The translations under genes were made by a program, and so were the position numbers. From assembly GCA_025526915.1 (NCBI GenBank), contig JAHLKH010000135.1, forward strand, positions 1-64,000: a stretch of 64,000 bases of DNA. The letters run 5' to 3'. Below are positions 23,501-34,036 of the stretch, piece by piece. Under the pieces are notes generated by a model. That model had not been told where the DNA came from and made no database searches. It saw only the letters and a list, made by a program, of their open reading frames with translations. The DNA comes from Entophlyctis helioformis. Its lineage: Eukaryota > Chytridiomycota > Chytridiomycetes > Chytridiales > Chytriomycetaceae. The stretch's first letter is position 1. Every line of letters starts with the position of its first letter.

Positions 23501-26500
23501 GTATCCGTTCTGGCTCTTGTTGAGTTTCTCGACCGACACCGCCTTGGAATTGCCTGTCTGTTGGCTGCCACGCGCCATGGCCAGCTGGTCTACTGTGTCG
23601 CTTTCTTCCATCACAGACGATACGGTTGATGCCAGTTGCGACGGTTTGGCCGACGTCTTGGCTGCCGCATCCTTCTCGGGCAGAGCCGGGAGACCAAGAC
23701 CAAGCCGTGTTGGCGAGCCATCAGGCTGCGTGGAGGAGAGCTGTGACGAGAATGCCGCGACGATGCTGTTCATGCCAGTGATGTCGCCGAGCATCATCGA
23801 CTGGCGCATGGACTGACGCTGCTTAGCCAACTGCTGACTGGCCTGCTTGAGCTGTGCAATCTGCGAAGTGGGCGAAAGGGCGGCGTCTACAGCAGATCCC
23901 TGGCTACTTGACGCGCCACGTTTGGGCTTGGTGCTCTTGTTGACTGCCGGCTTGGCCGATGTGGCGCTGGACACAGCCGAGTCCGCATCAGCCGGATCAG
24001 CATTTGCCGTTCTTGGAATGTCGACATGCAGGTCGTGGCGGATCGGCTCGGGCTTGGCTTGGTTTGCGTCCGACGGTTTCGTCTGCCGTGCTTGCTGCAG
24101 ACTCTCCGCCGACGTCTTGTGATCGGCGTTGCGCGGATCAAGGAACAACAACGCGGCGTCCATGTCAAACGAAATGTCTGGCGGCTCAGTCGAGATGGAC
24201 GAGAGCATCTCATTGAGCTCCTGCTGCATGAGACTCAGCTCCATCCTGGACTCTTCCGTGCCAAAGTCCACATTGGTGATGTCAAAGTCGGGATCCATGA
24301 ACCGGCTTTGCCGCTGCTGCCTCTTCAAGGCGACGCGTGGGTTTGTAAACGCGTGCGACGGCGACAGCGGCTGGTGCTGATCGCTGTCCTCTGGGTGGTC
24401 GGAATTGTCGCGCCACAAGGGCGGCTGTGCAATGGCTGAAGGCGTCTCATTGTCGCGCATGGCCATCTGCAAACGCGTCTGGACGGACACGGGCTGCTGG
24501 TGCTGCTGGTCTCTTGCATACGTGTTGCGCCTGCTCTCGTACATGAATGAGTTCATCTCACTGTCCATGTACGCCTCATAGTCGATCCCGCTGTCGTCAT
24601 CAATGCCGCCTTGCCGGGACTGATCCTGCTGCTGCTGCTGCTGCCCACTGTGCTGCGTGGTGTACTTTTGTACCAGCTTGGCCGTCAAATCCGACATGGC
24701 GTAGCTTTCACTTGGCAGAGGAGTAGGCGTCGAGGGCGACGCAGACCAAGCCGCCATCACGGGCGGTGGTTCTCTAGTTGCTGTTGTTGGGCTGAATTGC
24801 ATGTTGCGGTCGGGTTGAGTGGCATGCGACAATGCGCACGTCATGTGGGCATCCGACACCGTGGCAATAGCGCGTAGCTCATCGAGCGACTGCTGCACGC
24901 CACGTTCCAGCACCTCGAGCTCCATGCGGTCCTTGGTGCACGACATGGAATCCACCGATGGGCTGTGCTGGTGGCTGCCCTCGGCGATATCGAGACTCGG
25001 GTTGTGAAACGCGGCCGGCTTTGCGGTGGGGCCCGTCTTTGGCTTGTCTGCGCGCGTGGTGTCTCTCTTGAGCGTCGAGTGACGTCCAAGCGGCGCGGCG
25101 CCGTCTGCATCGTCCACAATCTCGTGATCGTCGGCTTCTTGGTCAGTCCTGGTCGGAACACTGGCGGCAGCTTGGGCCGCAGCAGGTGGCAGGACAGGTG
25201 CCGGCTTGGAGATGGAGGTGGATGCAGGCCGAAGCACTGGAGCCGGCATGGCCAGGGATGACGAGCGCGACGATGAGGGAGCCGTAGCAGATGGCGCAAT
25301 CGCTGCGGCAAGGGCTGGCGCTGGTGCAGGTGCAGATGCAGATGCAGATGCAGATGCAGACGTCGGCAGAGTAGGTGCGACGGAAAGAGGTCTGGCTGGC
25401 ACTCGGATCACTGCCGGGACTGAAACCGACGTGCGCACACCGGCTTCAAGGCCAGACGACTGCCGCGAATGCGTCTGGGCCGGATCCTTTGGTGCAAGGA
25501 CGGGTGCTTCGGACGTCGTGTTGGACAGTCGGGGTGCAACTGTGGGTGCTGGGACGCTTGCGTCTGGCAAAGGAACGCGGCCAGCGGGCAGTCTGACGAG
25601 TTGTGGCACCGCGCGTGCAGAACTGGTCATGTTTGTCGCGTCTGACTGGGCAGCTGCAGACGCTGGTTCTGGAGCGACGACTTCGGACTCTTCTGTGGCA
25701 GATGGCAGCCTATTCATGTTCTGTTGCGGCGGCGGCTGTTGGACCGGCTTCTGGATCTGATTCTGTGCCAACAACTGGTGTCAGTGGATTCGTGGCATGC
25801 GTGGTCACAGGCAGAGCAATGAACAAACCCTGACGGTGCCGGTGCGGTGAACGAGTGTTGGCTTTGATCGTAGCGACGACTCTTCCTTGACATGCCCAGA
25901 AGATCCCGACTGGCCGCCAACGCTGTCGGCTGAAGCGGGCGATTCCTGGTCAGGCGTGTGGAACTGCGACTGAGAGTGGCCGGGTGATCCAGTGGCAGAC
26001 GTCGGGAACCCAGGCGATCCCACAGCCGAGAATGTGGTCGCGGAACCCACAGATCCCGGCTTGTGGTCTGGCCGGCGCTTCATCTTGCTCGCCGACGTTG
26101 CAATGTCTGCCTCGATGCGCTCAAAGTGTTTGGCAGCATCGCGCACCTTGACTTTGACACCCGACTGTGCCGGCGATGCAGAGGCGTGTGTCGCCGACTC
26201 GGCGTCAGCAGGCGACGGCACCGTAGCTGACGGCATGGCCGCGGACGAGGGAGTCGAGAAGACGGCGCTTGTGGCCGATGCGGTCACATTAGCAGGCGAT
26301 CCAGACTGCGCGTTGTTGCTGTGAATACCGCCGCGAGCAACGTGAGGCTGGGTATGCACCCCAAGCGACGGCGGCTTGGTAGCCGGCCCGCCAGATTTGG
26401 CGACCACGCGAGACGGCGGCGCGATATGGACCTGCTCGATCGACCCGGCCTTGTCGGGACTGGTGATGTCTGCGTACGCCTTGACGGTGCTCTTGAGCGC

Positions 26501-27061
26501 ACCCATAAGGCGCAGCACGAAAAACGGAAAGTGGAACTCGTGGTCCTTGTATAGGCCGTGATTGGACACGAGCGCCGCCAGGATCTTTTCAATGGGTGCG
26601 CAGTGCTGGTCGAGATCGAATTCGACCTCGCTGGCGACCGTCTGCACGAGCAGCGCCGTCGTGGTGCTGATGATGGTCCACTGCGACGCGAGGGCCGTGT
26701 TGGTGATGCTGCGCTGATTGGCGAGCTCGGCTGCCTTCTGCGCGCGGCTGGCGGCGGTGCCTCCTGATGCGCCGACCGATCCCGAGATGGTGCCAGTGCG
26801 CACTGGCGACGAGTTTGGTGCCGCTGCGCTTTCTGTTGCCACATGCTTCTTGAATAGAACAATGAGCTCGTTTGCCTCCTGGGCGAGCTGGTCGAGCGTG
26901 CCCTTGACGATAGCAATCATATCTGCACGGTCTTCGCCTGCTGCTGCCGTTCCTCCTCCTCCTCCCCCTGCTGCTGCTGCTGCAAACTCGCCCACGGCAT
27001 CAGTGTCGGCGCCATGATCGCTGGGCAGATCGAGCGGCGGTGGCGTGTCCACAGTGGACAT
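20555..27061 (-). CDS. giant FHA-domain protein with polyproline region (2,080 aa)
   Basis: Five exons (27061-25829, 25762-22217, 22139-21968, 21902-21161, 21104-20555) fit together in frame with canonical splice sites. Residues ~45-200 form a helical domain (…VASEVEFDLDQHCAPIEKIL…). The next ~1,350 residues are disordered and Ser/Pro/Gln-rich with short helical islands, including a formin-like APPPPPPPPPAAV run. The forkhead-associated domain follows: RFGRNNTTAHPCF, then LVVSRNHMEIFERDGK spliced to VYIRDVSSNSGTFRNNARL and on to CVQFQVVII. This keeps the Arg, SxxH and SNSGTFxN phosphothreonine-binding residues. After more linker comes a C-terminal beta-rich domain (VADLRPMSSMAGLMFEIGPI ...) I cannot name. 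The FHA domain binds phosphothreonine partners, so this is probably a signalling scaffold. The start lies 107 bp from the next gene's stop. Confidence 0.85.
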
Positions 27062-27168
27062 GGTCGTGTTGCTGTTGATTGTTGTCGTTTGGGATGCGGC
27101 TGCTGCGTGTTCTGGAAAGAAGAGATACAGTCGTGGATGCAGCTGTGCGAGATTTATTGCAAGACGGC

Positions 27169-29055
27169 TCAGCCGACCAAACGCATAAAGTCCACTTTGG
27201 ACAGCCCTTGCAACAAGCCAGCGCGCCGCTCGTCGCCAATCGTGGTCGAATCGCCACCGTAGTTGTGGCCGGGATACACGACAACGTGGTCGGGCAGTTT
27301 CGCGAGCCTGCCTTGCAGACTGTTGTACATGTGGTCCTTGCACGAGTCGGGGAAATCGAGACGGCCGCAGCGCTGGATAAATAGTGTGTCGCCAGACAAC
27401 AGGCGGTTGTTGTTGACAAGGATGCACTGCGATCCTGGCGTGTGGCCAGGCGTGTGGATAAACTGAAACGTTGTAATGTGCGTGCCAATGCTGGTTTTGA
27501 GCGAGTCGGGTGCAAGGCGATGGATGGGGCTGGGCAAGTCGGCGCTGGCGGACAGCGGCAGGCAGATCGTCATGCCGTCTGTTGTCGGATGGAACCGCGA
27601 CCGAGACAGCTCCGGATTGCCGCGAATGATGGCGTCAATTTCGTCCTCGTGAGCGTATGCCTTGATGTTGGGCCGCTTGCTCAGCAGCTTGGCAAGACCG
27701 TCGACACGCACGCCGTAGCGATCGAATGGCGGAGGAGGGATGCCGCCAATGTGGTCAATGTGGTAGTGCGTGACAATGGCGCCGACAATCTCCAGGCCGA
27801 GCGCCTTGATATGGCTCAGAATGCCGTCAACGTCCCAGCAAATGTCAACGACCAGACATGTGCGGCTGTCCGTGTTGGCGATAATGTACAGAAAGTTGTT
27901 CATCTGCATGGCAAAGTCAAACACGAGGCCCTGGATGGGTGCCATGAGCGACTTGTGGCAAATGTCGCGTCCAGGATACAGCTGGTAGATGGCGAGACCC
28001 TTTGCCTTGTCTGCGATGCGATCTTCGGTGCGATCTCTGCGTCTGCGAATGATTTGGTTGGTGCCATCCTGTCCATCAGCGTCAGCAGGAACCGAATGCC
28101 ACTGAGCAAGCACATCACTCGCTAGCTTACTGCTCACCATTTCTAGAGCCGTTTCGAATGCCTCGAGAGCAAGCTCGTCGTGGCGCAGGCCATAAAGCGC
28201 CTCGCCTTTGCGGTAATGCCCCTTGACCCAGTCAGGCCGCCACTGGTTGACGGCCATGGCATCCATGAGAGCATCGGAATACTTTGCAATCATGCACTGC
28301 GCGGCTGATCTGTTGGACAGGATCGTCGACAGAAGCAGGATCCGAGCTTCGTGTGCCTTGAGCGCTGCCTCGCTTTCTTCCTTGGAGACTGCTGCACCTC
28401 CAGTTGCCTGCGCATCCACTGATGTTGAGGCAAGAGCCGGATTGCTGATGCTACCGCCGCTCGATGCGCTGGTTCGCCGTGCGAACTGGCGCAGCAGATT
28501 GGACGAGCGACGGCGGGCAGGCACAGCCGATGTTGCGGGCTGGTCGGAGAACATGGCCAGGCCCTTGGAGTACTCTGCGACGGCCTGGGCGTACTCGTGT
28601 GCGTTGAAGTGCTTGTTGCCTCGCTCGCGTGCCGCCAGGATCGCGGCTTCGTCGGCTGCCTGGAAGGACGGATGCAGCCTGCTCTGCTTGGACTGCTCAA
28701 ACAGCCGCGCGGCATCGGCCTCTTGCAAATCTCTCGGACTCAGCAGACCGCCGCTGCCGCCCGAAGTACTGCTGCTGGGGCCATTGCCGTCGTATGTCTG
28801 GGCAAGCGAGTCCTGCGACCGCATCGCCTTGATGTTCCATCGCCTTTTGGCCGAGCGATTGGACGCCAGGCCAGCCACGTCGCCTGTGTTTGGGCTGGAT
28901 TCTGCGCTGCTGCTGTTGCTGCTGCTGCTGTTGTTGTTGTTGGCGCCGCTAGTGCCGCCGTCTGCCATGCGGGCCACTGCCGCAGTCACCGACCCAATCA
29001 TGCTGGCAAGCATGCCGCTGCTGTTGGGGTTGCCGCTGCTGCCGCCTTGGCTCAT
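27169..29055 (-). CDS. TPR domain fused to a glyoxalase II/ETHE1-like metallo-beta-lactamase
   Basis: A single exon of about 628 aa from ATG 29055. After ~120 disordered Ser/Asn/Gly-rich residues comes a TPR module (RERGNKHFNAHEYAQAVAEY, then SNRSAAQCMIAKYSDALMDA and KGHYRKGEALYGL) with a Ser-rich insertion. From about residue 370 there is a metallo-beta-lactamase domain: VTHYHIDHIGG (HxHxDH), HTPGHTPGSQC, LLSGDTLFIQRCGRLDF and VVYPGHNYGG. This is the full metal-ligand set and the CGRxDF block shared by hydroxyacylglutathione hydrolases and ETHE1 persulfide dioxygenases. The enzyme may act on glutathione thioesters or persulfides, while the TPR could dock a chaperone. The fusion is within one continuous frame, so it is not an annotation artefact. 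Which substrate it uses cannot be told. Confidence 0.9.
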   Translation of the reverse strand: MSQGGSSGNPNSSGMLASMIGSVTAAVARMADGGTSGANNNNSSSSNSSSAESSPNTGDVAGLASNRSAKRRWNIKAMRSQDSLAQTYDGNGPSSSTSGGSGGLLSPRDLQEADAARLFEQSKQSRLHPSFQAADEAAILAARERGNKHFNAHEYAQAVAEYSKGLAMFSDQPATSAVPARRRSSNLLRQFARRTSASSGGSISNPALASTSVDAQATGGAAVSKEESEAALKAHEARILLLSTILSNRSAAQCMIAKYSDALMDAMAVNQWRPDWVKGHYRKGEALYGLRHDELALEAFETALEMVSSKLASDVLAQWHSVPADADGQDGTNQIIRRRRDRTEDRIADKAKGLAIYQLYPGRDICHKSLMAPIQGLVFDFAMQMNNFLYIIANTDSRTCLVVDICWDVDGILSHIKALGLEIVGAIVTHYHIDHIGGIPPPPFDRYGVRVDGLAKLLSKRPNIKAYAHEDEIDAIIRGNPELSRSRFHPTTDGMTICLPLSASADLPSPIHRLAPDSLKTSIGTHITTFQFIHTPGHTPGSQCILVNNNRLLSGDTLFIQRCGRLDFPDSCKDHMYNSLQGRLAKLPDHVVVYPGHNYGGDSTTIGDERRAGLLQGLSKVDFMRLVG

Positions 29056-29082
29056 CTTGCTGGATTGCAGCAAAGTGCCTGC

Positions 29083-29160
29083 CGCTGATTGGCTGTATGC
29101 TGAGCTTGATCCTACGCTGCTGATTGGCCAGCCATCCAGTCACGTGATGTGACACGTGAC
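29083..29160. promoter_or_regulatory. divergent promoter: CCAAT module (copy 2) plus two E-boxes
   Basis: Inverted CCAAT boxes lie at 29088-29092 and 29123-29127, 35 bp apart, as in the copy near 17.8 kb. They are followed by CACGTG at 29141-29146 and 29153-29158. The region separates the minus-strand TPR/lactamase gene (ATG 29055) from the plus-strand Sec14 gene (ATG 29382), so it probably drives one or both. A further CCAAT sits at 29376, next to the Sec14 start. Confidence 0.55.
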
Positions 29161-29381
29161 CTGGATTCCATCCAGTATTTTCAAAGTCGATGAAACGGAT
29201 GCGAGAGTCCCGATCGATCCACCAAGTCCCAGTCGTGTACGTGGCACTGCATCCATGGCAGATGTGCATTGATGGCAGATGTGCACCGACCACCCGCCTC
29301 CCACTCGCCGCCCACTGGCCATCCGTGCACGCTGCTGACTCTTGCGCATTGCCGTGACTCGCCGGCCGGTAAAGGCCAATC

Positions 29382-30717
29382 ATGTTCAAGTGGTCCAACT
29401 CGAGCTCGTCGAGCATCACCAGCACCTCCTCGTCCAAGGGAGGCAAGAGTGCACCAGCACCTGGCGCCGCTGCCATCGCCGCTCTGCCCGTCGTCTCCAC
29501 GCCCATCTTGGTCCCTCCTCCTGCCATCGCCCGCAACGCCGCTGCCATTGCCGCCGCCGCGGACAAGCTCGACGCCACGCAGACGGAGGCGCTTGCTGCC
29601 CTCAAAGCCCGCCTGGCTGCGCACCACGGCCCGTCGAGCATCATCCCCGAGTCGTTTGTTCCCGGCACGCCTGCCCACGATAAGGCTGTTGCCTTCTGCA
29701 CAGACGCCTGTCTGCTGCGCTACCTGCGTGCCCACCGCTGGCATCTGGAAGGCGCAGCCGCTGGCATCCGCAGTACCCTGCTCTGGCGCCACGAGGTGAG
29801 CACAACGTAGCGTGGCGGAATAATATAGGCGGTCGTACGCTGTTTGGCTGACCCGGGCTCCGTGAGTGCAGTACAAGCCCGACCAGATCTCGCTCGAGGA
29901 CATCGACTCCGAGGCCGAGCAGGGCACGACGTACGTCAGCGGCTTTGATCGCGAGGGCCGCCCGATCCTCTATGTCAAGAAGCGCGGCGCTCTCGGCGAT
30001 CCCGAGAAGAACGTCAAGCTGCTGACTTATATGCTCGAGAACACCATCAAGGTCATGCCTCCAGGTGCGTCCATCAAGGCGTGCTTGACTCTATACCGGC
30101 CGATCTGGCTGACTGTCTGTCTGGCTAACCCTCCGTTGACAGGCGTGGAGCGACTTTGCATCATCTTCGACTTCACCCACTACACGAGAGCCAACTCGCC
30201 GCCCATCAACATCTCGGTGCAGTCGCTGCGCATCGTCACGAGCCACTACCCGGAGCGCATGGGTGCCGCCTTCTTTGTCAACGCCCCGTGGGTCTTCAAC
30301 ATCCTCTGGAACGTGCTCTCGCCATTCCTGGATCCCGTCACCAGAGCCAAGATCGGCTTTGTCAAGTGCACGCCTGGCTCGGGACTCATTGCCGGCTCCA
30401 ACGGCATGTACGCCAATGGCTCCGGCTCATCGTCGTCGGCCACGCTGAACGACATCGCCGAAGACGAAAAGGACGAGACCCCTGCCAGCGTCGTTGATGG
30501 CGCTGCCAATGTGCCTCCATCGGTGGCTCCCGCCCAACGGCTCGAGCACAAGACGTCGCAAATGTCGTTCACGCAGTCGCAGGGCTCTGGCTCGGAGAAC
30601 GCGATCCTCAGCATCATTGACGCTGACCAGCTAGAGGTCGAGTATGGCGGCACACTCAACTTTGTGTACAACCACGATATATACACTCGCGCCATCGAGT
30701 CCTACAAGCCTCTGTAA
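29382..30717 (+). CDS. CRAL-TRIO (Sec14-like) lipid-transfer protein
   Basis: Exons 29382-29795, 29872-30064 and 30143-30717 give 393 aa. Sec14-type proteins exchange phosphatidylinositol and other lipids and support membrane traffic. The CRAL-TRIO N-terminal helices are seen (CLLRYLRAHRWHLEGAAAGI), then the lipid-binding fold with GRPILYVKKRG, GVERLCIIFDFTHYTR, VQSLRIVTSHYPERMGAAF and VNAPWVFNILWNVLSPFLDP, in canonical order. Both introns begin GTGAGC or GTGCGT and end in CAG. A ~95-residue acidic, Ser-rich insertion or linker precedes the C-terminal TLNFVYNHDIYTRAIESYKP. The N-terminus is a Ser/Ala/Pro-rich leader. The gene ends 95 bp from the convergent IQUB stop. Confidence 0.93.
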
Positions 30718-30812
30718 TCCTCACAAGTAAAATCCACAAGTTTACACACTGCTTTGTTATTCGTCTTCCTAGAGCGTCTGGTCGAGTGTGCTGTGGCGCA
30801 ACCACGTAATGG

Positions 30813-33800
30813 CTACGACGCCTGCATGACGCGCGGCACGAGCTTGCCGTCACGATCCTCGACATACAAGTGCTTGAGATAGTTGGCCATGACAGGCAGC
30901 TCGCCAAAGTGCTGTCGCGCCAGCAGATGCTTTTGTGTGATCTTTTGCATAAACTCGGCCGAGTACAGCTCGGCGGGGTCCGGACGCCGGTCATGCGTCG
31001 CCGCCTCTGCCTTGGTGAGCAGAATGCAATTCCACGGACTCAGCTCGTGGTCGGGATTCCATCGGGTGAGAATGAGCTCCTCCATATTGCGGCTGCCCGA
31101 GATGGCAGACTTGTGGTTCCAGATGACGTCGACCATGTAGCGCATGTCCGATTCCTGCAGAAGCGCCATGGCGTTGTATGCCATGTCCGACGGCACGCCG
31201 CTGGACTTGCGCTTGATCGTTTCTTGGATGCGGATGAGCTTGAGCATGTCGCCGTAGGAGGAATCATCCTTGCGCTGGGTCGCCACGTTCTCCTTCATGG
31301 TGCAGTCTTTGCATTTGCCGAGGTGCTTCATGGTTGTGCTGAGGTAAAAGTCGGTCGATGGCTTGTAGCGCGTGCAGCCGCGGCAGTAGTACACAGCCGC
31401 ATCGCGTTTCCACGACTGGCCCGAGTCTGGCATCTAGTGGCAGTGATGTCGTCAGATGCATGCCAGACAGCAATCCGGTGTGGGCATGCACGCTTGCCTT
31501 TTGGTGGGACGCAGCCTCGGGATTAAACTCTGGCGTGCGAATGAACTGTAGGAACAGGTTGCTGATGCGTTTGCGCAGTCCTGATGACCAGCAGCGAGTG
31601 AGTGAGAAAGTGGGCAACTCAGTCAGTCAGGCAGTCGCCATCTTTTGCAGCCTAATCGCAGCGTGCCACTCACCTTCGAGCGACGCCGCACTCCGTCCGC
31701 GACTGACAAGGTCTCCCTCACGGTCAATCAGCTCGACGATTTCGCGAGTCAGGTTGCAGTCAAACTCCTTGACCGTGTACTTGACATGCAGCAGGATCTG
31801 CAGGCGCTCGTCGACAGACAGCAGTGGAAGATTGAGCGCGTGGTACAGGTCGCGCAGCTCGCGGGCACGGATCGTGTTGGGCGTGTCAACAAGCACGATC
31901 GAGTCGTCGGAGCATGGCCATCGCTTGGGTGACGCCATCTGCAAACACAGCCCTTGCATCAGCAGCCTTTACCAAGGAACCAAACAGCCAGCCGACCTTC
32001 CAGCTAGCCAGCCAGCCAGCCACCTACGCTTTCAAGCAGCTTCACGACTGCGTTTTCGCGGTTCTCGTCGTTGGCAGCAATCTTGAGACGGTCAATCTTT
32101 TGCAGCAGCGCGCTCTCTTGGTCGAGCAGATCGGCAAGTGCAGCAAGACGCGCAGGCTCAGAGTACTGCATGCTGTTGATGCGCGACGTTTCCTGAATGC
32201 GCCAATCTGGTGCAAGCGTCACAGGCCATTAGGTCCGCATAGACATACACCTTGACATCAGCCAAGAAGAGTGTCTGCTTACTCTCGAGCCCGCTGTACA
32301 GAATCTCAAAGTCCTTGGTTGTCTTGGGATGCAGCCGACTCTCAATCTCCTTGAGTCGCTTCTTCTCGGACAGAATGATGCGTCGCTTGTCTTTCTGCAT
32401 CCCGCATCACCGTTAGGCGGTGTCCCATCTTCCGAAATGGATGCAATCCTACAAGAATGCACTCGCCTCTGCCATGGCCTTGATGCGACGTTCACGCTCT
32501 TCGCGCAGCCGCTTCGCCGACTGCCGTGCAAACACTTGGCGCATGAAACACTGGATGATGATTGCCTTGCCAACCTTGATCTCATGGAACTCGTCTGCTG
32601 TCACATACGGCTGTGGCTCACACTCAACGTCGGTCTCGCTTGTCACGTAGCATCCCGTCTTGGTCTGTTTTCCACAATCGACAGCATCGGTGTTGGTCAT
32701 TGCCGTCGCGTGTTGGATGGGAAGCAAGACGCGCAGCACTGCGTACCATTTGTGTGGCACGCTCTTGGTTAGCCTGGTTCCTGCGGTTGCGCCAGAACTT
32801 GGTCTGTGTGTCGCGGTGGAACTTTTCGCCAGACGTCTGTGTGGGCATCATTCGGTGAGAGAGAGCACAGCACTCAGAGAGCATCAGACACGAGAGCACT
32901 ACGAACCTCGGCACGGATCTCTTGCGGCGTGAGCGTTTGGGTTTCTGCATGAAAGTACTCGGTGCCATGGCGCTTACTACGGAACCCGCCCATGTACCGC
33001 TTGTTGAACCACTCGGTCAGGTTACTGCGGATGATGTGGCTTGACATGCCCGACGGCTCGGCAGTGTGCAGATGGTCGAATCGCGAGGCTGTGATGCAAA
33101 GCCTGTCTGTCAACAAGGCACGCCACTGCTAAAGAGGCACAAAGGGAGAGCTGCTCACCAGCATCATCGTCGGCATCGGCACTGGATCCCACTTCTGATC
33201 GCATGTCCATATGGTCGCGATGGAGGTGATTGTTCATCTTGGATTGCGACGTCTGGCCATGATTGGCCGCATCGTCGCCGCCGCCACTCGAGACGACCGT
33301 GACGGGCGGGCCATCGACCGATGCCGCGCTCATTGCCGCGCCAGATCCAGGCCGTTCGTCGTGCTTGTCGCTTCCAGACGGCTGTACGCCAGCTCCAGCC
33401 GCGTCAGCAAACGCATTCGCAAGCTGGATGCTGTCGCCAGAGGCTGCCTCGGCAGTCTGCACTCCGGTAGCGTCACCAGCGACGTTTGTGTCTGAAGAGG
33501 CGTCTGCCGTTGCAGGGGCAGTTGTGCTGGCGTCTGTGCCAGGCGACGCAGCAGCAGCAGCAGAAGAAGAAGACACTGCAACGCGTTCGTCTGGCGTCGC
33601 GGCAATGGCATCGGCAGAGCCGGCAGCAGAGTCGGCCATCGGGGCATCAAGGCTTTGCATGCCACTGCTGGCATCAGCGGGCGTTGCTTGGATTGAGGCG
33701 CCTGCAGTCGCGAAGCCAGATGCAGCAGCAGAGACAGCCGCCGACGAGGACGCCGTCACGGCAGCAGATGGCGCGCCAGGCACGTCGAGCTGGCTGCCGG

Positions 33801-33960
33801 CTGCATCTGGACGCGATGGGGCGGTGGCAGGCGCCGAGGGGTCGGCCGAGTCGAGATCATCGTCTGACACGGAGCCGGCCGTCGCAGGTGCGCCGCCCTC
33901 GTCGTGGGCCTGCTGCTCGGCGGTGCCGGGCTGGCTGAGCTCGTCGTCGTCGTCGTCCAT
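30813..33960 (-). CDS. IQUB: IQUB-like ciliary/flagellar protein (IQ motif, ubiquitin-like)
   Basis: About nine exons, with ATG at 33960 and stop at 30813. The first exon is an acidic and Ala/Ser/Thr-rich disordered N-terminus (MDDDDDELSQPG...). Downstream blocks match IQUB of animals and algae: LTEWFNKRYMGGFRSKRHGT followed by EYFHAETQT; EKFHRDTQTKFWRNRRNQAN; the IQ helix KAIIIQCFMRQVFARQSAKR; a long helical middle; and the conserved C-terminal zinc-ribbon-like block YYCRGCTRYKPSTDFYLSTT with KHLGKCKDCTMKEN, ending in WNPDHELSPWNCILLTKAEA. IQUB is an axonemal protein tied to radial spokes, so this gene implies a flagellated stage. Individual splice borders are approximate. The ubiquitin-like fold itself is hard to see in the spliced N-terminal part. 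Confidence 0.85.
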
Positions 33961-34036
33961 CGCAGCAGTCGTTCGGCTTTTGGTGGAAACGACGCAGTCT
34001 TGGCAGCTTGCCCCAATACCAATCAACACGCATCCG
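33961..34036. promoter_or_regulatory. 76-bp bidirectional spacer between IQUB and Atg18
   Basis: Only 76 bp separate the divergent start codons, so both promoters must overlap or extend into 5' coding sequence. No CCAAT or E-box is seen inside it. Regulation may rely on elements within the first introns. Confidence 0.5.
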
